Part shown: piece after piece, positions 16,046-25,167 of the stretch
Layout of the letters: the number at the start of each line of letters is the position of its first letter
How positions within the stretch are numbered: position 1 is the first letter of the stretch
Source of the DNA: JAFGIN01 sp050301235
GTDB lineage: Bacteria; Fibrobacterota; Chitinivibrionia; Chitinivibrionales; Chitinispirillaceae
Direction: 5' to 3'
Length of the DNA: 64,000 bases
NCBI GenBank assembly: GCA_050301235.1
Contig: JBNKZD010000320.1
Location: 1-64,000, forward strand
Notes under the pieces: generated by a model
The model's database searches: none
Told to the model about the DNA's origin: nothing
The model's input: only the letters and a program-made list of their open reading frames with translations
Made by a program: the position numbers and the translations under genes

Positions 16046-18784
16046 TCAATACAAAAATCGTATCGTCTCTTCCCTTACGACAACACCGTTCACTTCAAAT
16101 CTCATTTTCCAGGGGCCGGATTCACCGAAGAACGATTTATTCCACTCCCAGAATGTCTGGGTGTGATTTCCTGAAGTCCCTGAAATCGACCAGGGAAGAA
16201 TATCCCAGGCTCGTTGTAGAAGTACACGGACCGTCGCATTATTCAACGATGCTGGAATCTGCCATGTCAATGTAATCGGGGTATTTACAGGAACGTTAAC
16301 TGGAGAAACCGAAAAACTGGGGCTGCCATCTGGTGCACTTACAATAACAGATACATCGTCTGTTGACGTTTGCCCGCCGTTATCTGTAACACGAAGTGTA
16401 ATAGTGTAAAGACCTCGCAAAAAGGGTACTGATGGTTGAGATCCCGTGGCAATGACAGAACCACTTTTTAACCACTCATAACTTACAATAGAACCATCCG
16501 GATCGCTGCTTCCGGTACCATTTAACTGGACAGTTACACCACTGCCGCTATAATCAACGATGTTGATATCTGTACCTGCATCCGCGATAGGTGGGCGGTT
16601 CAGGTTTTGTGGAGTACCCCAGAGAAGATCACCGGTTCTTGAATAAACACAGATACGACTGTTTTCAGAAAATACCCGTGCTAAACTGTTGGAATAATCG
16701 TTTGTTTTGTTTACATACGACCAATCCGCATAATGTATACCCACAACGTTTCCTCCGAAATTGGGTAACACAGAATCCGGATCAACAGAATTACCGGTAA
16801 AATCGTAAACAATTTTATAATTACCATTTCCTAAAGAAACTAACTGTGTTGTAGATTTTGGTATATAGTAATTTTCAACAATCGGTGTTTTATCATTTTC
16901 TGTAGTAAAGTAGTATTCAACACGCAGGTCAGAAATGGTGCGTGTACCAAGGTTTTTAACAAAGATACGGGGCTTTGATATGTTCCCTTCATCGATTGCT
17001 TCATCCCGCATATAGGCACTTACTCTGATAATATCAATATCACTTATCGTAATTGTAAAATTCTGAGTTACCGATTCTCCATAAGCGTTTCGGGCTGTAA
17101 GAATTACAGGATATGTTCCCGGAACTGTAGGAGTTCCCTCAAGAACAGCAGTTCTGGAAGTTTCGTTTGTAGTAATAGAGGCCCAGTCTGGTTTGATAAC
17201 GCTTTCAATCCAGATTGGACCGGGACTGGACGATGTGGCAGATACCGAATACTGGTATAAAGTACTTACAGTACCGCTGGTGACAGGAGTGCTTGTAAAT
17301 ACTGGTGGTGCAGATGATTCATAATAACGTACAAACTGGAATGTGGAAGGGGAAAGATAATCAATGAAATAAACACCGTCATAATGCGATGTCAGAAAGT
17401 GGTCACGTTTATAGGTATTCTGACTTGCACGAACAAGTTTAACAGTTCCGGCTACGGTTCCATCTGTTCGATATAGATAATCATCCAGTTGATAAGAGGG
17501 GGTGCAGACACCGTTACTGCATTCTTCATAATCTATAGCCTCTGTTGCACAGAAGAAGAGTGTACCGTTATGAATGACCATATTCCTAATGTGCACTTCA
17601 CTATAAGGTTCATCATAGAGTGGGTGGCTGCAGATATCAATAAACATCGATGTCGTTGCTGTAGTACCGGCAGTACGCCATAGCTCGTGGCCATTGACAC
17701 CGTCATTGGCTCCAAAATAGAGCATACCGTTAAAATTGACAATTTTTCTGATCTGAGAATCGGTGTTTCCGGGATAGATGTCCTTTACCAGTTCAACCAC
17801 ACCACTGCCATTGGTGATTTTGCGCAGTTCAAAACCGTTAACATCATCATAAGCAACAAAGAAAAGATCATCATTTAAAATTGTAAATTGTGGACCATCA
17901 CCAAAAAAACCTGCATAATCACGAGGGAATAATGAGTTGCCAGAGCCAGGATTGATATCCTGAACCATCTGTGTCCCTGCTGTGGTACCATCTGTTGACC
18001 AGAGCTCATACCCGTTTATGCCATTTGATGCGAAAAAGTAAAGTTTGTTTTTGTATACTATCGGTTTGTAACGGTTAAGTACCATTAAATAGGGGTAACT
18101 GGTTCCTCCTGAAGTGTAGGTTGTACCTGTGTAAATCTGTCCGTGTGCTGTTCCTGGGTTACAGTCTTTAATAAGGGTAGTTCCGCTGCTGGTTCCATCA
18201 GAGATATACAGTTCATACCCCAGAGCATCTGTATAGGAAAAAAACGCAAGTTTGTTATTAAATTCTACCATGTTGTCCGGAAAAGATGAATTTGGACCGG
18301 GATTGATGTCACAAACCATACTTGCACCATCCGCTTCTGTATATGACCACAGTTCAAAACCGGTTGCTGGTGTAAAGTGACGGAAGTAAAGTTTGGTGCC
18401 TATTTTAGTAACGCCACTAAGTGGAGAATCTACTAATTTGGTAGTTCCAGCAACTGTTCCATCTGTCCGCCAGAGTTGAAAATCAGCTTCATTGTTTCCA
18501 ACCGTAAGATCATTACCCTCATAATAGACAGAACCATTCATTTCCAAAAAATTTCTTGGTCCCAGATTACCTGCAGCACCAAGATGTATCAGAGTGGTTG
18601 TATGATCGGCATTCATCACATAGTACGAACCATAATAGCCATTATAAAAACCGTTTATGTGAATTTTATCTCCGATACTGGTCATGTTCGACAGATACTC
18701 GATTGGTGTCGGGATAACCTCTGAGGCACCTTGTATCGGCAATGCACCAAGCAGAAAGATGAAAACTGATTTCTTGAAATTCAT
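16046..18784 (-). CDS. Secreted ELWxxDGT-repeat protein with Ig-like and PKD domains
   Basis: A 912-residue secreted or surface protein. The ATG at 18784 has AGGAG nine bases upstream and begins a signal peptide (MNFKKSVFIFLLGALPIQGAS). Residues about 20-450 hold some seven repeats with the ELWxxDGT signature (GYELWSTDGTTAGT, GHELWRTAGTT, YLYRTDGTVAGT) alternating with aromatic lines such as NKLYFFASNG; such repeats likely form a propeller. Residues about 475-555 are a putative Ig domain, 565-690 a CARDB- or CBM-like sandwich (NLGTRTISDLRVEYYFT), 705-800 a PKD domain, and the tail a small beta domain. No catalytic motif is seen. Binding to polysaccharide or cell surface is inference. Confidence 0.78.
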   Translation of the reverse strand: MNFKKSVFIFLLGALPIQGASEVIPTPIEYLSNMTSIGDKIHINGFYNGYYGSYYVMNADHTTTLIHLGAAGNLGPRNFLEMNGSVYYEGNDLTVGNNEADFQLWRTDGTVAGTTKLVDSPLSGVTKIGTKLYFRHFTPATGFELWSYTEADGASMVCDINPGPNSSFPDNMVEFNNKLAFFSYTDALGYELYISDGTSSGTTLIKDCNPGTAHGQIYTGTTYTSGGTSYPYLMVLNRYKPIVYKNKLYFFASNGINGYELWSTDGTTAGTQMVQDINPGSGNSLFPRDYAGFFGDGPQFTILNDDLFFVAYDDVNGFELRKITNGSGVVELVKDIYPGNTDSQIRKIVNFNGMLYFGANDGVNGHELWRTAGTTATTSMFIDICSHPLYDEPYSEVHIRNMVIHNGTLFFCATEAIDYEECSNGVCTPSYQLDDYLYRTDGTVAGTVKLVRASQNTYKRDHFLTSHYDGVYFIDYLSPSTFQFVRYYESSAPPVFTSTPVTSGTVSTLYQYSVSATSSSPGPIWIESVIKPDWASITTNETSRTAVLEGTPTVPGTYPVILTARNAYGESVTQNFTITISDIDIIRVSAYMRDEAIDEGNISKPRIFVKNLGTRTISDLRVEYYFTTENDKTPIVENYYIPKSTTQLVSLGNGNYKIVYDFTGNSVDPDSVLPNFGGNVVGIHYADWSYVNKTNDYSNSLARVFSENSRICVYSRTGDLLWGTPQNLNRPPIADAGTDINIVDYSGSGVTVQLNGTGSSDPDGSIVSYEWLKSGSVIATGSQPSVPFLRGLYTITLRVTDNGGQTSTDDVSVIVSAPDGSPSFSVSPVNVPVNTPITLTWQIPASLNNATVRVLLQRAWDILPWSISGTSGNHTQTFWEWNKSFFGESGPWKMRFEVNGVVVREETIRFLY

Positions 18785-19068
18785 ACTAAAAACTCCTGGC
18801 ACGTAAAAAAAGTGATCAAATCCTGTTCTGAAAAAGAGATCTAACCATCGAAAAAAAGTAGTTATATCTGCAATGAAAATGATACCTGTATATTTGGGAA
18901 TGAACTAATTTTTAATTATTTCTTTACTATCATATAGGAATATAAGAATTAATTTTGATTTGGTCAATAATAATCGTAGAAAAATATCTTTTTTTAAGGT
19001 TTTTTTTATAGATTTAAAGAGTATTTTGTCGTTGTATATCCACGTTCAGATGAAAAAAGTAACTGCAA

Positions 19069-19893
19069 ATGATACAAACTATTTGTAATATAGACTCATT
19101 AGAAATCCCGGAACTTTCAATTTTCAGAACTTTGAAACAACAAACAGTTCATCAAAGGGAGGGTTTATTTGTTGCTGAGGGACATTTTGTTGTCGAGCGA
19201 TTGTTAAAGACACAATTACGAATCCGTTCAGTGCTTTTTACACAACATTGGCTGGATATGTTCCGCACCGAGCTTGAAAAACGTCCAGAAATGATCGAAG
19301 TTTTTATCGGTGAAAAGGAAGAACTTTCAAAAATTACGGGCTATGAACTTCATCAGTTTATCATGGCATGTGCAGAAATTCCGGAGACTCAAACAATTGA
19401 TAAAATTATCAGATCCAGTAGTTTACCTGTTCTCCTGGTTGCTCTTGACGGGTTAACAAGCTCGGATAATGTGGGGCTTGTTTTAAGAAGCTGTGCTGCA
19501 TTTGGTGTTCATGCGCTTATTGCCGGGGAGACCTCTGCAGACCCCTGGCTGCGGAGAGCTGTGCGCAAGTCAATGGGGAATGTTTTCAGAGTACCGGTAA
19601 TTTATTCTGATTCACTTGTGGATACTATTAAAAAACTCAGGTTTGAGTATGGCATTGAAGTATTCAGTGCACAAATTACAAAAGAAAGTGTCCCTTTGTA
19701 TACGGTTTCACTCAAAAAAAGCTGTTGTGTCGTAATGGGAAATGAGGGAAGTGGCGTGACACGGAAAGTTCTTGATGTTTGCAATAAATCGTTGTACATC
19801 CCTATGCAGGAGGGGGTTGATTCTCTTAATGTCTCATCTGCAGCAGCAATTATTTTATCTGAAGCCGTTCGTCAAAGGAACTGGGAACATTGA
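19069..19893 (+). CDS. SpoU (TrmH/RlmB-like) RNA 2'-O-ribose methyltransferase
   Basis: A 274-residue SPOUT-class RNA methyltransferase. The N-terminal substrate-binding part (about 1-115) has GLFVAEGHFVVERLL, and the knotted catalytic domain carries motif 1 DNVGLVLRSCAAFG (N134, R140), motif 2 VVMGNEGSGV (E226) and motif 3 IPMQEGVDSLNVSSAAAI (N254). It modifies ribose 2'-OH in rRNA or tRNA; the exact target (RlmB- or TrmH-like) cannot be told from sequence. The start lacks a strong ribosome site. It stands alone on the plus strand, divergent from the ELWxxDGT gene across an AT-rich gap of about 285 bases, where both promoters must lie. Confidence 0.88.
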   Translation: MIQTICNIDSLEIPELSIFRTLKQQTVHQREGLFVAEGHFVVERLLKTQLRIRSVLFTQHWLDMFRTELEKRPEMIEVFIGEKEELSKITGYELHQFIMACAEIPETQTIDKIIRSSSLPVLLVALDGLTSSDNVGLVLRSCAAFGVHALIAGETSADPWLRRAVRKSMGNVFRVPVIYSDSLVDTIKKLRFEYGIEVFSAQITKESVPLYTVSLKKSCCVVMGNEGSGVTRKVLDVCNKSLYIPMQEGVDSLNVSSAAAIILSEAVRQRNWEH

Positions 19894-19927
19894 AGAAAAC
19901 AAATTACTGTAAAAGGGAAAAAATCTC

Positions 19928-20235
19928 ATGAGATTCAAGACAAGTTTAATAATGCTCATCCTTGTGAATTGGATAAGATGATACTTAATCATACTGCCGT
20001 GAATGTTGTAAAAATTGAAAGTAGGATAATGCCACCTTCAGTGGCACAGATAACATTACCCTCGGTATCCCTTCAGTCGCCCCCCGGGAACAATCATATC
20101 AGTGGTGAAACCGGAAGTCAGAGAAAAAAAAATTACAAACTGAAATATCCGAAAATAGATGGCTCTATAAAGTATACTTTTCTGTTTCATGGTCAATTCT
20201 ATATTGGATCAATCGAGTCTCCATCGCCTTCGTAA
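19928..20235 (+). pseudogene. Possible frameshifted small secreted protein
   Basis: An ATG at 19928 with AAGGGA nine bases upstream begins a signal-peptide-like sequence (MRFKTSLIMLILVNWIR) that stops after 17 codons. The next frame is open from about 19969 to a stop at 20235 (KMILNHTAVNVVKIES, later SPPGNNHISGETG and KKNYKLKYPKIDG). One base shift would join them into a protein of roughly 100 residues. I do not recognise the product. Its end overlaps the convergent VWA-like gene by 27 bases. It could equally be a chance reading, an error in the sequence, or a real relic. Confidence 0.3.
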
Positions 20236-22134
20236 AAATAGCTCAATGCCATACGTTACAAAAATAAGCAGTATAAGCGGCCAGTTTCTGCTGAGTGTCA
20301 CCGATTGCTTTAAAGGAAGAATCGACACGCTGTTGGATTCATTTAAAATATTTTCAAGCATAGACGTATCTGTTTGAGTAATGGGGCGGGCATTACCGGT
20401 GAGGATATACTCATTTTGTCCTGAAATGGAATATTCGCTATTGTCAGTATTAATATGTACCGAATCTGTATATGTATATTGTTTGTCTCCATTACGTAGT
20501 ATCGTTGTATATCTGTAGTTTCCAGATGAAACCGGATTAAATACGGTGTGTAATTTTCCGGTACCATCATGAATCATACTTATCGATGAGTCCAGCACTG
20601 CGATCCCACCTTTTTGTACTGTACAGCGTAAGGTAATTGTATCTTTGAATCCAATCGATCGAGGAAGGCTGTGGTCTAGTGTAAATGGATCTGTATCTGT
20701 TATCCCGTTTCTTACTACAGCCGTGTAAACTGATGACGATTGAAAAGAGAGAATCTCTTTTACCGCATTGACAATTCTACGGGAGAACGTAAAGGTGTTC
20801 TCTTCACCAAGTTCGGAAACCAGGGGATAAAAATCCCATTTCCAGAAATTTTCAAGACTGAGAATAAGGGCAGTATTGTTTCTGTATGAGGTTGTAAAAA
20901 GTGCAGGGATAGTATCCGAATGCTCCTGTCCTGAACTTACCCATGCAAAAATACGTTCAGCCGGTGATGAAAGACAGTTGCGATAAACAGAAATTGGGGG
21001 GAGGGATACAGTTCCGGATCTGTTGAATGCTGAATAAGAGGAGAAGTCAGCAATAAGTGTATTGGTTGTTGTGCGTTTTAATGGTTCGCATGGCAGTGTA
21101 CCGGCAAAAAACAACAGACCGTTTTTTGATACTGAAGATAGTGCTGTTGAAACATTTTTTTTGTTATCAGAAATGATAAGAAGATCTGCGGTGTCACTGC
21201 TGGTCGCCATGAATGATGAATCTCTGGAAAACGCCAGTTGAAGAAAACGGTTATCGAGAGTCGGCGTAGTGAATTGTGTGTGGTAAAAAAACACCTCTCT
21301 TGAAACCGTGTGTACATGACGATATTCATTGATAATTGAATCTCCTGTCAATATCTGAAACCGGAGGATGTGTGTACCTGGCGAAAATTTCTTCAAATTG
21401 AAATTTAGAGTTTCCCGAATATTTCCAGGTTTGATATCGATGACCTTTTCAAACAGAGGTTTATCATACGACACACAACGCACTGTCAATGGCAGTGAGT
21501 TGGTCGAAAAACCGGAAATATCAAAGATAAAATGAGTACTGTCCTTAGAGCTTGCTGGTATATTTTTAATGTCTGAATGCAATTGATTGTTCTGATGAGA
21601 TTTTGGGAGTCGCAGGTAGTACAGGGATCTATTTTCTACCATTGAAGAAAGTTGAACACTGTTTGACCAGTTTGCATCTGAAATGATAATGATTGAGGAT
21701 GATTTGTCGATACTGTTATTGTTTGTTATAATGGGGAATGTACTTTTATTTTCAAAAAAAGTCAGAGAATCTGCGGCTTTTTTTAGTGAATCTCCAAAAC
21801 TGTAGAAAACAAAACGATTGTTTTTGACTGATGACTTTTTATTAATGGACCGTAGTATGTTTACAAATGGGATAACGGTACTTTCCGGAGAAAAAAGACT
21901 CATACTTTTTGAGTTATCGATAAGTACAGCGATATTTCTGTTCTGCGGCGGAAGCCGTTCGAACTGGAATGAAGGTTCAAAGAATGCGATTGTAATTAAA
22001 AGTATCAATACAATTCTGATTGCAGATAGGGTAAACCGTCTGATTTTCGAAAACGGCAGATGGAAAATTCGGATAAGTGAAACAGTAAGGACTGCAAGTA
22101 ACAGTGACAGAATGAACAGAGGATACAAGTTCAT
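20209..22134 (-). CDS. VWA-like domain membrane protein
   Basis: A 641-residue membrane-anchored protein. Two N-terminal helices (about 3-21 and 33-52) are followed by a VWA-like region opening with VLIDNSKSMS, a DxSxS-type metal site, around residues 69-79. Large beta-rich extracytoplasmic parts follow, and a C-terminal helix (WPLILLIFVTYGIELFL) precedes RRRWRLD. The arrangement resembles BatA-like N-terminal regions and the larger VWA/glutamine-amidotransferase-like membrane proteins of planctomycetes and Bacteroidota; the function is unknown. Its ATG shares one base with the stop codon of nadB (TGATG), so it is translated with that gene, although no functional link is obvious. Confidence 0.65.
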   Translation of the reverse strand: MNLYPLFILSLLLAVLTVSLIRIFHLPFSKIRRFTLSAIRIVLILLITIAFFEPSFQFERLPPQNRNIAVLIDNSKSMSLFSPESTVIPFVNILRSINKKSSVKNNRFVFYSFGDSLKKAADSLTFFENKSTFPIITNNNSIDKSSSIIIISDANWSNSVQLSSMVENRSLYYLRLPKSHQNNQLHSDIKNIPASSKDSTHFIFDISGFSTNSLPLTVRCVSYDKPLFEKVIDIKPGNIRETLNFNLKKFSPGTHILRFQILTGDSIINEYRHVHTVSREVFFYHTQFTTPTLDNRFLQLAFSRDSSFMATSSDTADLLIISDNKKNVSTALSSVSKNGLLFFAGTLPCEPLKRTTTNTLIADFSSYSAFNRSGTVSLPPISVYRNCLSSPAERIFAWVSSGQEHSDTIPALFTTSYRNNTALILSLENFWKWDFYPLVSELGEENTFTFSRRIVNAVKEILSFQSSSVYTAVVRNGITDTDPFTLDHSLPRSIGFKDTITLRCTVQKGGIAVLDSSISMIHDGTGKLHTVFNPVSSGNYRYTTILRNGDKQYTYTDSVHINTDNSEYSISGQNEYILTGNARPITQTDTSMLENILNESNSVSILPLKQSVTLSRNWPLILLIFVTYGIELFLRRRWRLD

Positions 22135-23750
22135 CAGGAGAGTTTCCTGACGATGATAGTGTCACGTTTCCATTTACGGTCATCGGTTCCGGGATAATCA
22201 GTAGTAAAATGTAATCCTCTACTCTCTTTTCTTTTGATTGCTGATGTTACAATCAGTTTCGCAGTTGTGACTACGTTGCGAAGTTCAAGAAGGGGTGCGG
22301 TGACCTTTGTTCTTTTATAAAATTCCTTGATCTCTTTTTCGAGAAGGGTAATACGTCTTAATGCTCTTTTAAGACGGACATTGGAACGAACGATGCCAAC
22401 ATAATCCCACATGACCGTTTGTATCTCTTTAAAATTGTGAGAAAGAAGAATCCACTCTTCGGTTTCAATTGTGCCACTGTCATCCCAGGGTGGAACATCT
22501 GATGGCTTTACTAACTTGGTTGATTTTAATTTTGCCCCAGCATCATCAGCTGCTCTTTTGGAAAAAACAAGTGCTTCAAGAAGTGAATTTGATGCAAGCC
22601 TGTTCGCTCCATGAACACCGGTATGTGCGACTTCACCACATGCATAACAATTTGCTAGATCGGTGTTGCCGTTGATATCTACAACAATACCTCCGCACAT
22701 GTAATGTGCTGCCGGTACAACTGGAATGAGATCTTTTGTAATATCGATACCGAATTTTTTACACTGATTATAGATATTTGGAAAATGTTTTTTTGTTTTT
22801 GCCGCATCGATGTGACGAATGTCGAGAAAGACACAGGGCTCACCGGAAATTTTCATCTCATTGTCTATTGCCTGAGCAACGACATCACGGGGTGCAAGAG
22901 ATTTTAACGGATGATAACGATCCATAAACTCTTCACCCGCTTTGTTTTTAAGAATAGCTCCAAAACCGCGTAACGCTTCAGAAATAAGAAATGATTCAGC
23001 ATGTTCATGATATAAGGTTGTCGGATGGAACTGGATAAATTCCATATTAGCGATTCGTGCTCCGGCCCGGTATGCAATGGCAATACCATCACCGGTAGCA
23101 ATGTCCGGGTTTGTCGTATGAAGATAGACTCTTCCACTGCCACCTGTAGAAAGGCAGGTAACTTTACTGAGATGTGGTTCAATAGTGTTTGAGACTGTGT
23201 CAAGAACATAGACGCCGAAACAATGTCTCTGAGTGTGAGGTTGACCTGTGTGATATTCTGTGATGAGGTCAATTGCACAGTGGTGTTCGAGTATACGGAT
23301 ATTTGGATTACTTTTTGCTTTTTCAAGAAGTATACGCTCGACTTCGCTTCCGGTTAGGTCATTTGCATGCACGATCCGGTTACAGGAGTGGCCGCCTTCC
23401 TTGCCAAGATCGAGGCCGAATGGGTTACCTTTTTTTGCTGTTTTTGAGAAGAGTGCACCCCAGTTGATAAGGTCTGTTATGCGGTCGGGACCATCCTTGA
23501 CAAGAATGTTGACAGTTTCTATGTTCGAGAGACCTTTCCCGGTTGAAAGAGTATCGGTAATATGGCTTTCGAAACTGTCAAGTGGGTCAAGAACACATGC
23601 AATGCCGCCCTGTGCGTGGTTGGTATTTGATTCGGTGTCTCTCTTTTTTGTGATCATTGTCACAGTGCCGTAACGGGCAGCATGTATTGCAAATGTTAAA
23701 CCTGCAATACCACTGCCGATTATAATAAAATCAGATCTGTTTCTGCCCAT
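22134..23750 (-). CDS. nadB: L-aspartate oxidase NadB
   Basis: A 538-residue FAD enzyme that oxidises aspartate to iminoaspartate, the first step of de novo NAD synthesis. The FAD-binding GSGIAGLTFAIHAA lies near residues 13-26, then ESNTNHAQGGIACVL, HSCNRIVHANDLTG, EFIQFHPTTLYH, and ARIANME; the C-terminal GANRLASNSLLEALVFSKRAA is diagnostic of NadB against the succinate dehydrogenase flavoprotein. Length is normal. It follows the SIS isomerase by three bases and overlaps the VWA-like gene by one, so all three form one operon. nadA and nadC are not in this window. Confidence 0.95.
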   Translation of the reverse strand: MGRNRSDFIIIGSGIAGLTFAIHAARYGTVTMITKKRDTESNTNHAQGGIACVLDPLDSFESHITDTLSTGKGLSNIETVNILVKDGPDRITDLINWGALFSKTAKKGNPFGLDLGKEGGHSCNRIVHANDLTGSEVERILLEKAKSNPNIRILEHHCAIDLITEYHTGQPHTQRHCFGVYVLDTVSNTIEPHLSKVTCLSTGGSGRVYLHTTNPDIATGDGIAIAYRAGARIANMEFIQFHPTTLYHEHAESFLISEALRGFGAILKNKAGEEFMDRYHPLKSLAPRDVVAQAIDNEMKISGEPCVFLDIRHIDAAKTKKHFPNIYNQCKKFGIDITKDLIPVVPAAHYMCGGIVVDINGNTDLANCYACGEVAHTGVHGANRLASNSLLEALVFSKRAADDAGAKLKSTKLVKPSDVPPWDDSGTIETEEWILLSHNFKEIQTVMWDYVGIVRSNVRLKRALRRITLLEKEIKEFYKRTKVTAPLLELRNVVTTAKLIVTSAIKRKESRGLHFTTDYPGTDDRKWKRDTIIVRKLS

Positions 23751-23753
23751 TTT

Positions 23754-24383
23754 TTACTTAACCTGACTGTTCTCAAATGCCTTACGTCCAAGGTAGCCGC
23801 CATGGTGTCTGAGACCGAACTGTTCTTTAGTGAAATTTCGTTTCTGAAGCAGTACCAGCGCAAGTGCATCACCGATAGCCATCATTACTGTGGTGCTCGA
23901 GGTAGGGGTCAGTCCCAGCGGGCACGGTTCTGTGATGTCACCCATGTTTATTACAACATTGCAGAGTGAGCGGATGGTCGAGTCCGGATGCGAGGTAATT
24001 CCGATAATAGTATCAATGCCAAAATGGTGTGCCAGTTCCAGCATTTCGATGACCTCACGTGTTTTTCCGCTGGTCGAAAGTGCTATGACAACATCACCCC
24101 TGGATAATAGTCCCAGATCACCATGAGCTGCATCTCCCGGATGAAGAAACGATGCAGGAGTACCGGTTGAGCATAGTGTACCTGCAATTTTTCTGGCAAT
24201 GTTGCCGGCTTTCCCCATTCCGGTGATAATAACTTTTCCCTTACAATTATATATGAATTCTACCGCCTGATCAAAACTGTCATCCAGTGGAATGTTCATC
24301 AATGCAGCAGCCTCCGCTTCAATGACCGCTTTAGCTATTCGAATAGATTCCTTCAATGTGTCCTCATTTATGTTATAAATCAC
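23754..24383 (-). CDS. SIS-domain sugar-phosphate isomerase (KdsD/KpsF-like, no CBS domains)
   Basis: A 209-residue protein matching the SIS half of arabinose-5-phosphate isomerase. Motifs include KVIITGMGKAGNIARKIAGTLCSTG, FLHPGDAAHGDLG, IALSTSGKTREVIEML and LGLTPTSSTT. KdsD/KpsF/GutQ proteins normally carry two C-terminal CBS domains and reach about 320 residues; here the protein ends right after the SIS fold. CBS-free forms exist, and they can make arabinose 5-phosphate for Kdo synthesis, but GmhA-like or other substrates are possible. The start is GTG with only a weak ribosome site. It is the first gene of the operon with nadB. Confidence 0.82.
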   Translation of the reverse strand: MIYNINEDTLKESIRIAKAVIEAEAAALMNIPLDDSFDQAVEFIYNCKGKVIITGMGKAGNIARKIAGTLCSTGTPASFLHPGDAAHGDLGLLSRGDVVIALSTSGKTREVIEMLELAHHFGIDTIIGITSHPDSTIRSLCNVVINMGDITEPCPLGLTPTSSTTVMMAIGDALALVLLQKRNFTKEQFGLRHHGGYLGRKAFENSQVK

Positions 24384-24687
24384 CTGTCGCTGCGTTTATG
24401 TACCAAGTAGAAAATATCAAAATCAACCATGGTATGTGAGAATTATTTCATTCCTGGAATATAGAACGTAAGTCCCAAGCCACCTCGGAAGTAGTTAAGA
24501 AAACAATGGAAACCTTTTTCATGTATCACTCCTTTTTTGATTAAAATATTTCATGAGAGATCATCAGTTCAATTTACCCGACTATTGCATATTCACGTTT
24601 CGGGAAAGTATACTTTAAAAATAGTTGTATTTTTGTAACACTATGTTAAAATTTATATTCGTTATATAATTGATTTGGAATCAGATA
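24384..24687. other. Gap with promoter-like sequence for the ExbB/TonB cluster
   Basis: About 300 bases between divergent units. On the plus strand TATAAT (24665-24670) stands 17 bases before the ATG of the first cluster gene and is a good -10 candidate; the -35 is not clear. On the minus strand it holds one very short frame with a strong ribosome site, listed separately. Nothing else is seen. Confidence 0.4.
24448..24522 (-). pseudogene. Short relic or micro-ORF with strong ribosome site
   Basis: AAGGAG (24529-24534) precedes an ATG at 24522 and a 24-codon frame (MKKVSIVFLTTSEVAWDLRS then IFQE). In the next frame the same DNA reads YFRGGLGLTFYIPGMK and a stop, which looks like the final strand of an outer-membrane barrel. 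A gene with its middle deleted and a frameshift would explain both. A true micropeptide is the alternative. Confidence 0.3.
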
Positions 24688-25002
24688 ATGAAAAATTTTT
24701 TGGTACGATATAACTTCAAGATATTATTACCAGTTTTTTTTCTGATTGTATCTATTCAAGGGCAGGATAATTCTGTTAAAAAAATCATATTTGAAGAAAA
24801 AAAGATTGAAGGAAAAATCAGGAGACCACAGTTGGTGTTGATTAAAGCCGATCAGAGACCGACTTTCTCACCGATGGTTCTTCAGGGATTAGGTAGTGGC
24901 ACCAATATTCTTCAGTCGGTAAAAAATGATCTTATTACCGATTCGCCGTATAAGGGTGCATTTCAATTTAACGGTTTAGAAATATCTAACTATCAGAAAT
25001 AA
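24688..25002 (+). CDS. Small secreted conserved protein at head of ExbB/ExbD/TonB cluster
   Basis: A 104-residue protein from the ATG at 24688. A signal sequence is clear (NFKILLPVFFLIVSIQGQ), after which come KKIIFEEKKIEGKIRRP and QLVLIKADQRPTFSP, a pattern I associate with small proteins encoded next to gliding-type or TonB-type ExbB clusters in deltaproteobacteria-like genomes; this is memory of a pattern and not a search result. It precedes the first ExbB gene by 165 bases. That spacer contains a small imperfect hairpin (25073-25095) but no other gene. A periplasmic partner of the energised complex is a reasonable inference. Confidence 0.6.
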   Translation: MKNFLVRYNFKILLPVFFLIVSIQGQDNSVKKIIFEEKKIEGKIRRPQLVLIKADQRPTFSPMVLQGLGSGTNILQSVKNDLITDSPYKGAFQFNGLEISNYQK

Positions 25003-25167
25003 AATTATTATTTTATCTATCAAATGCAGGATAGTGCAAATTCTTTAACAATATGGTCTCATATATGCATTGCCCTTCACATATCAAGTGAGGGGAAGAT
25101 TTGTGACTATTGTCTGTCCGCAAATGGTATACAGAAAAACCGGCAAATAAAAATGGAGGTTTAAGAT

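Noticed and set aside
15837..16049. 70-codon minus-strand frame between the SUF operon and the ELWxxDGT gene
   Set aside because: It runs through the palindrome and overlaps the end of the ELWxxDGT gene, without a ribosome site.
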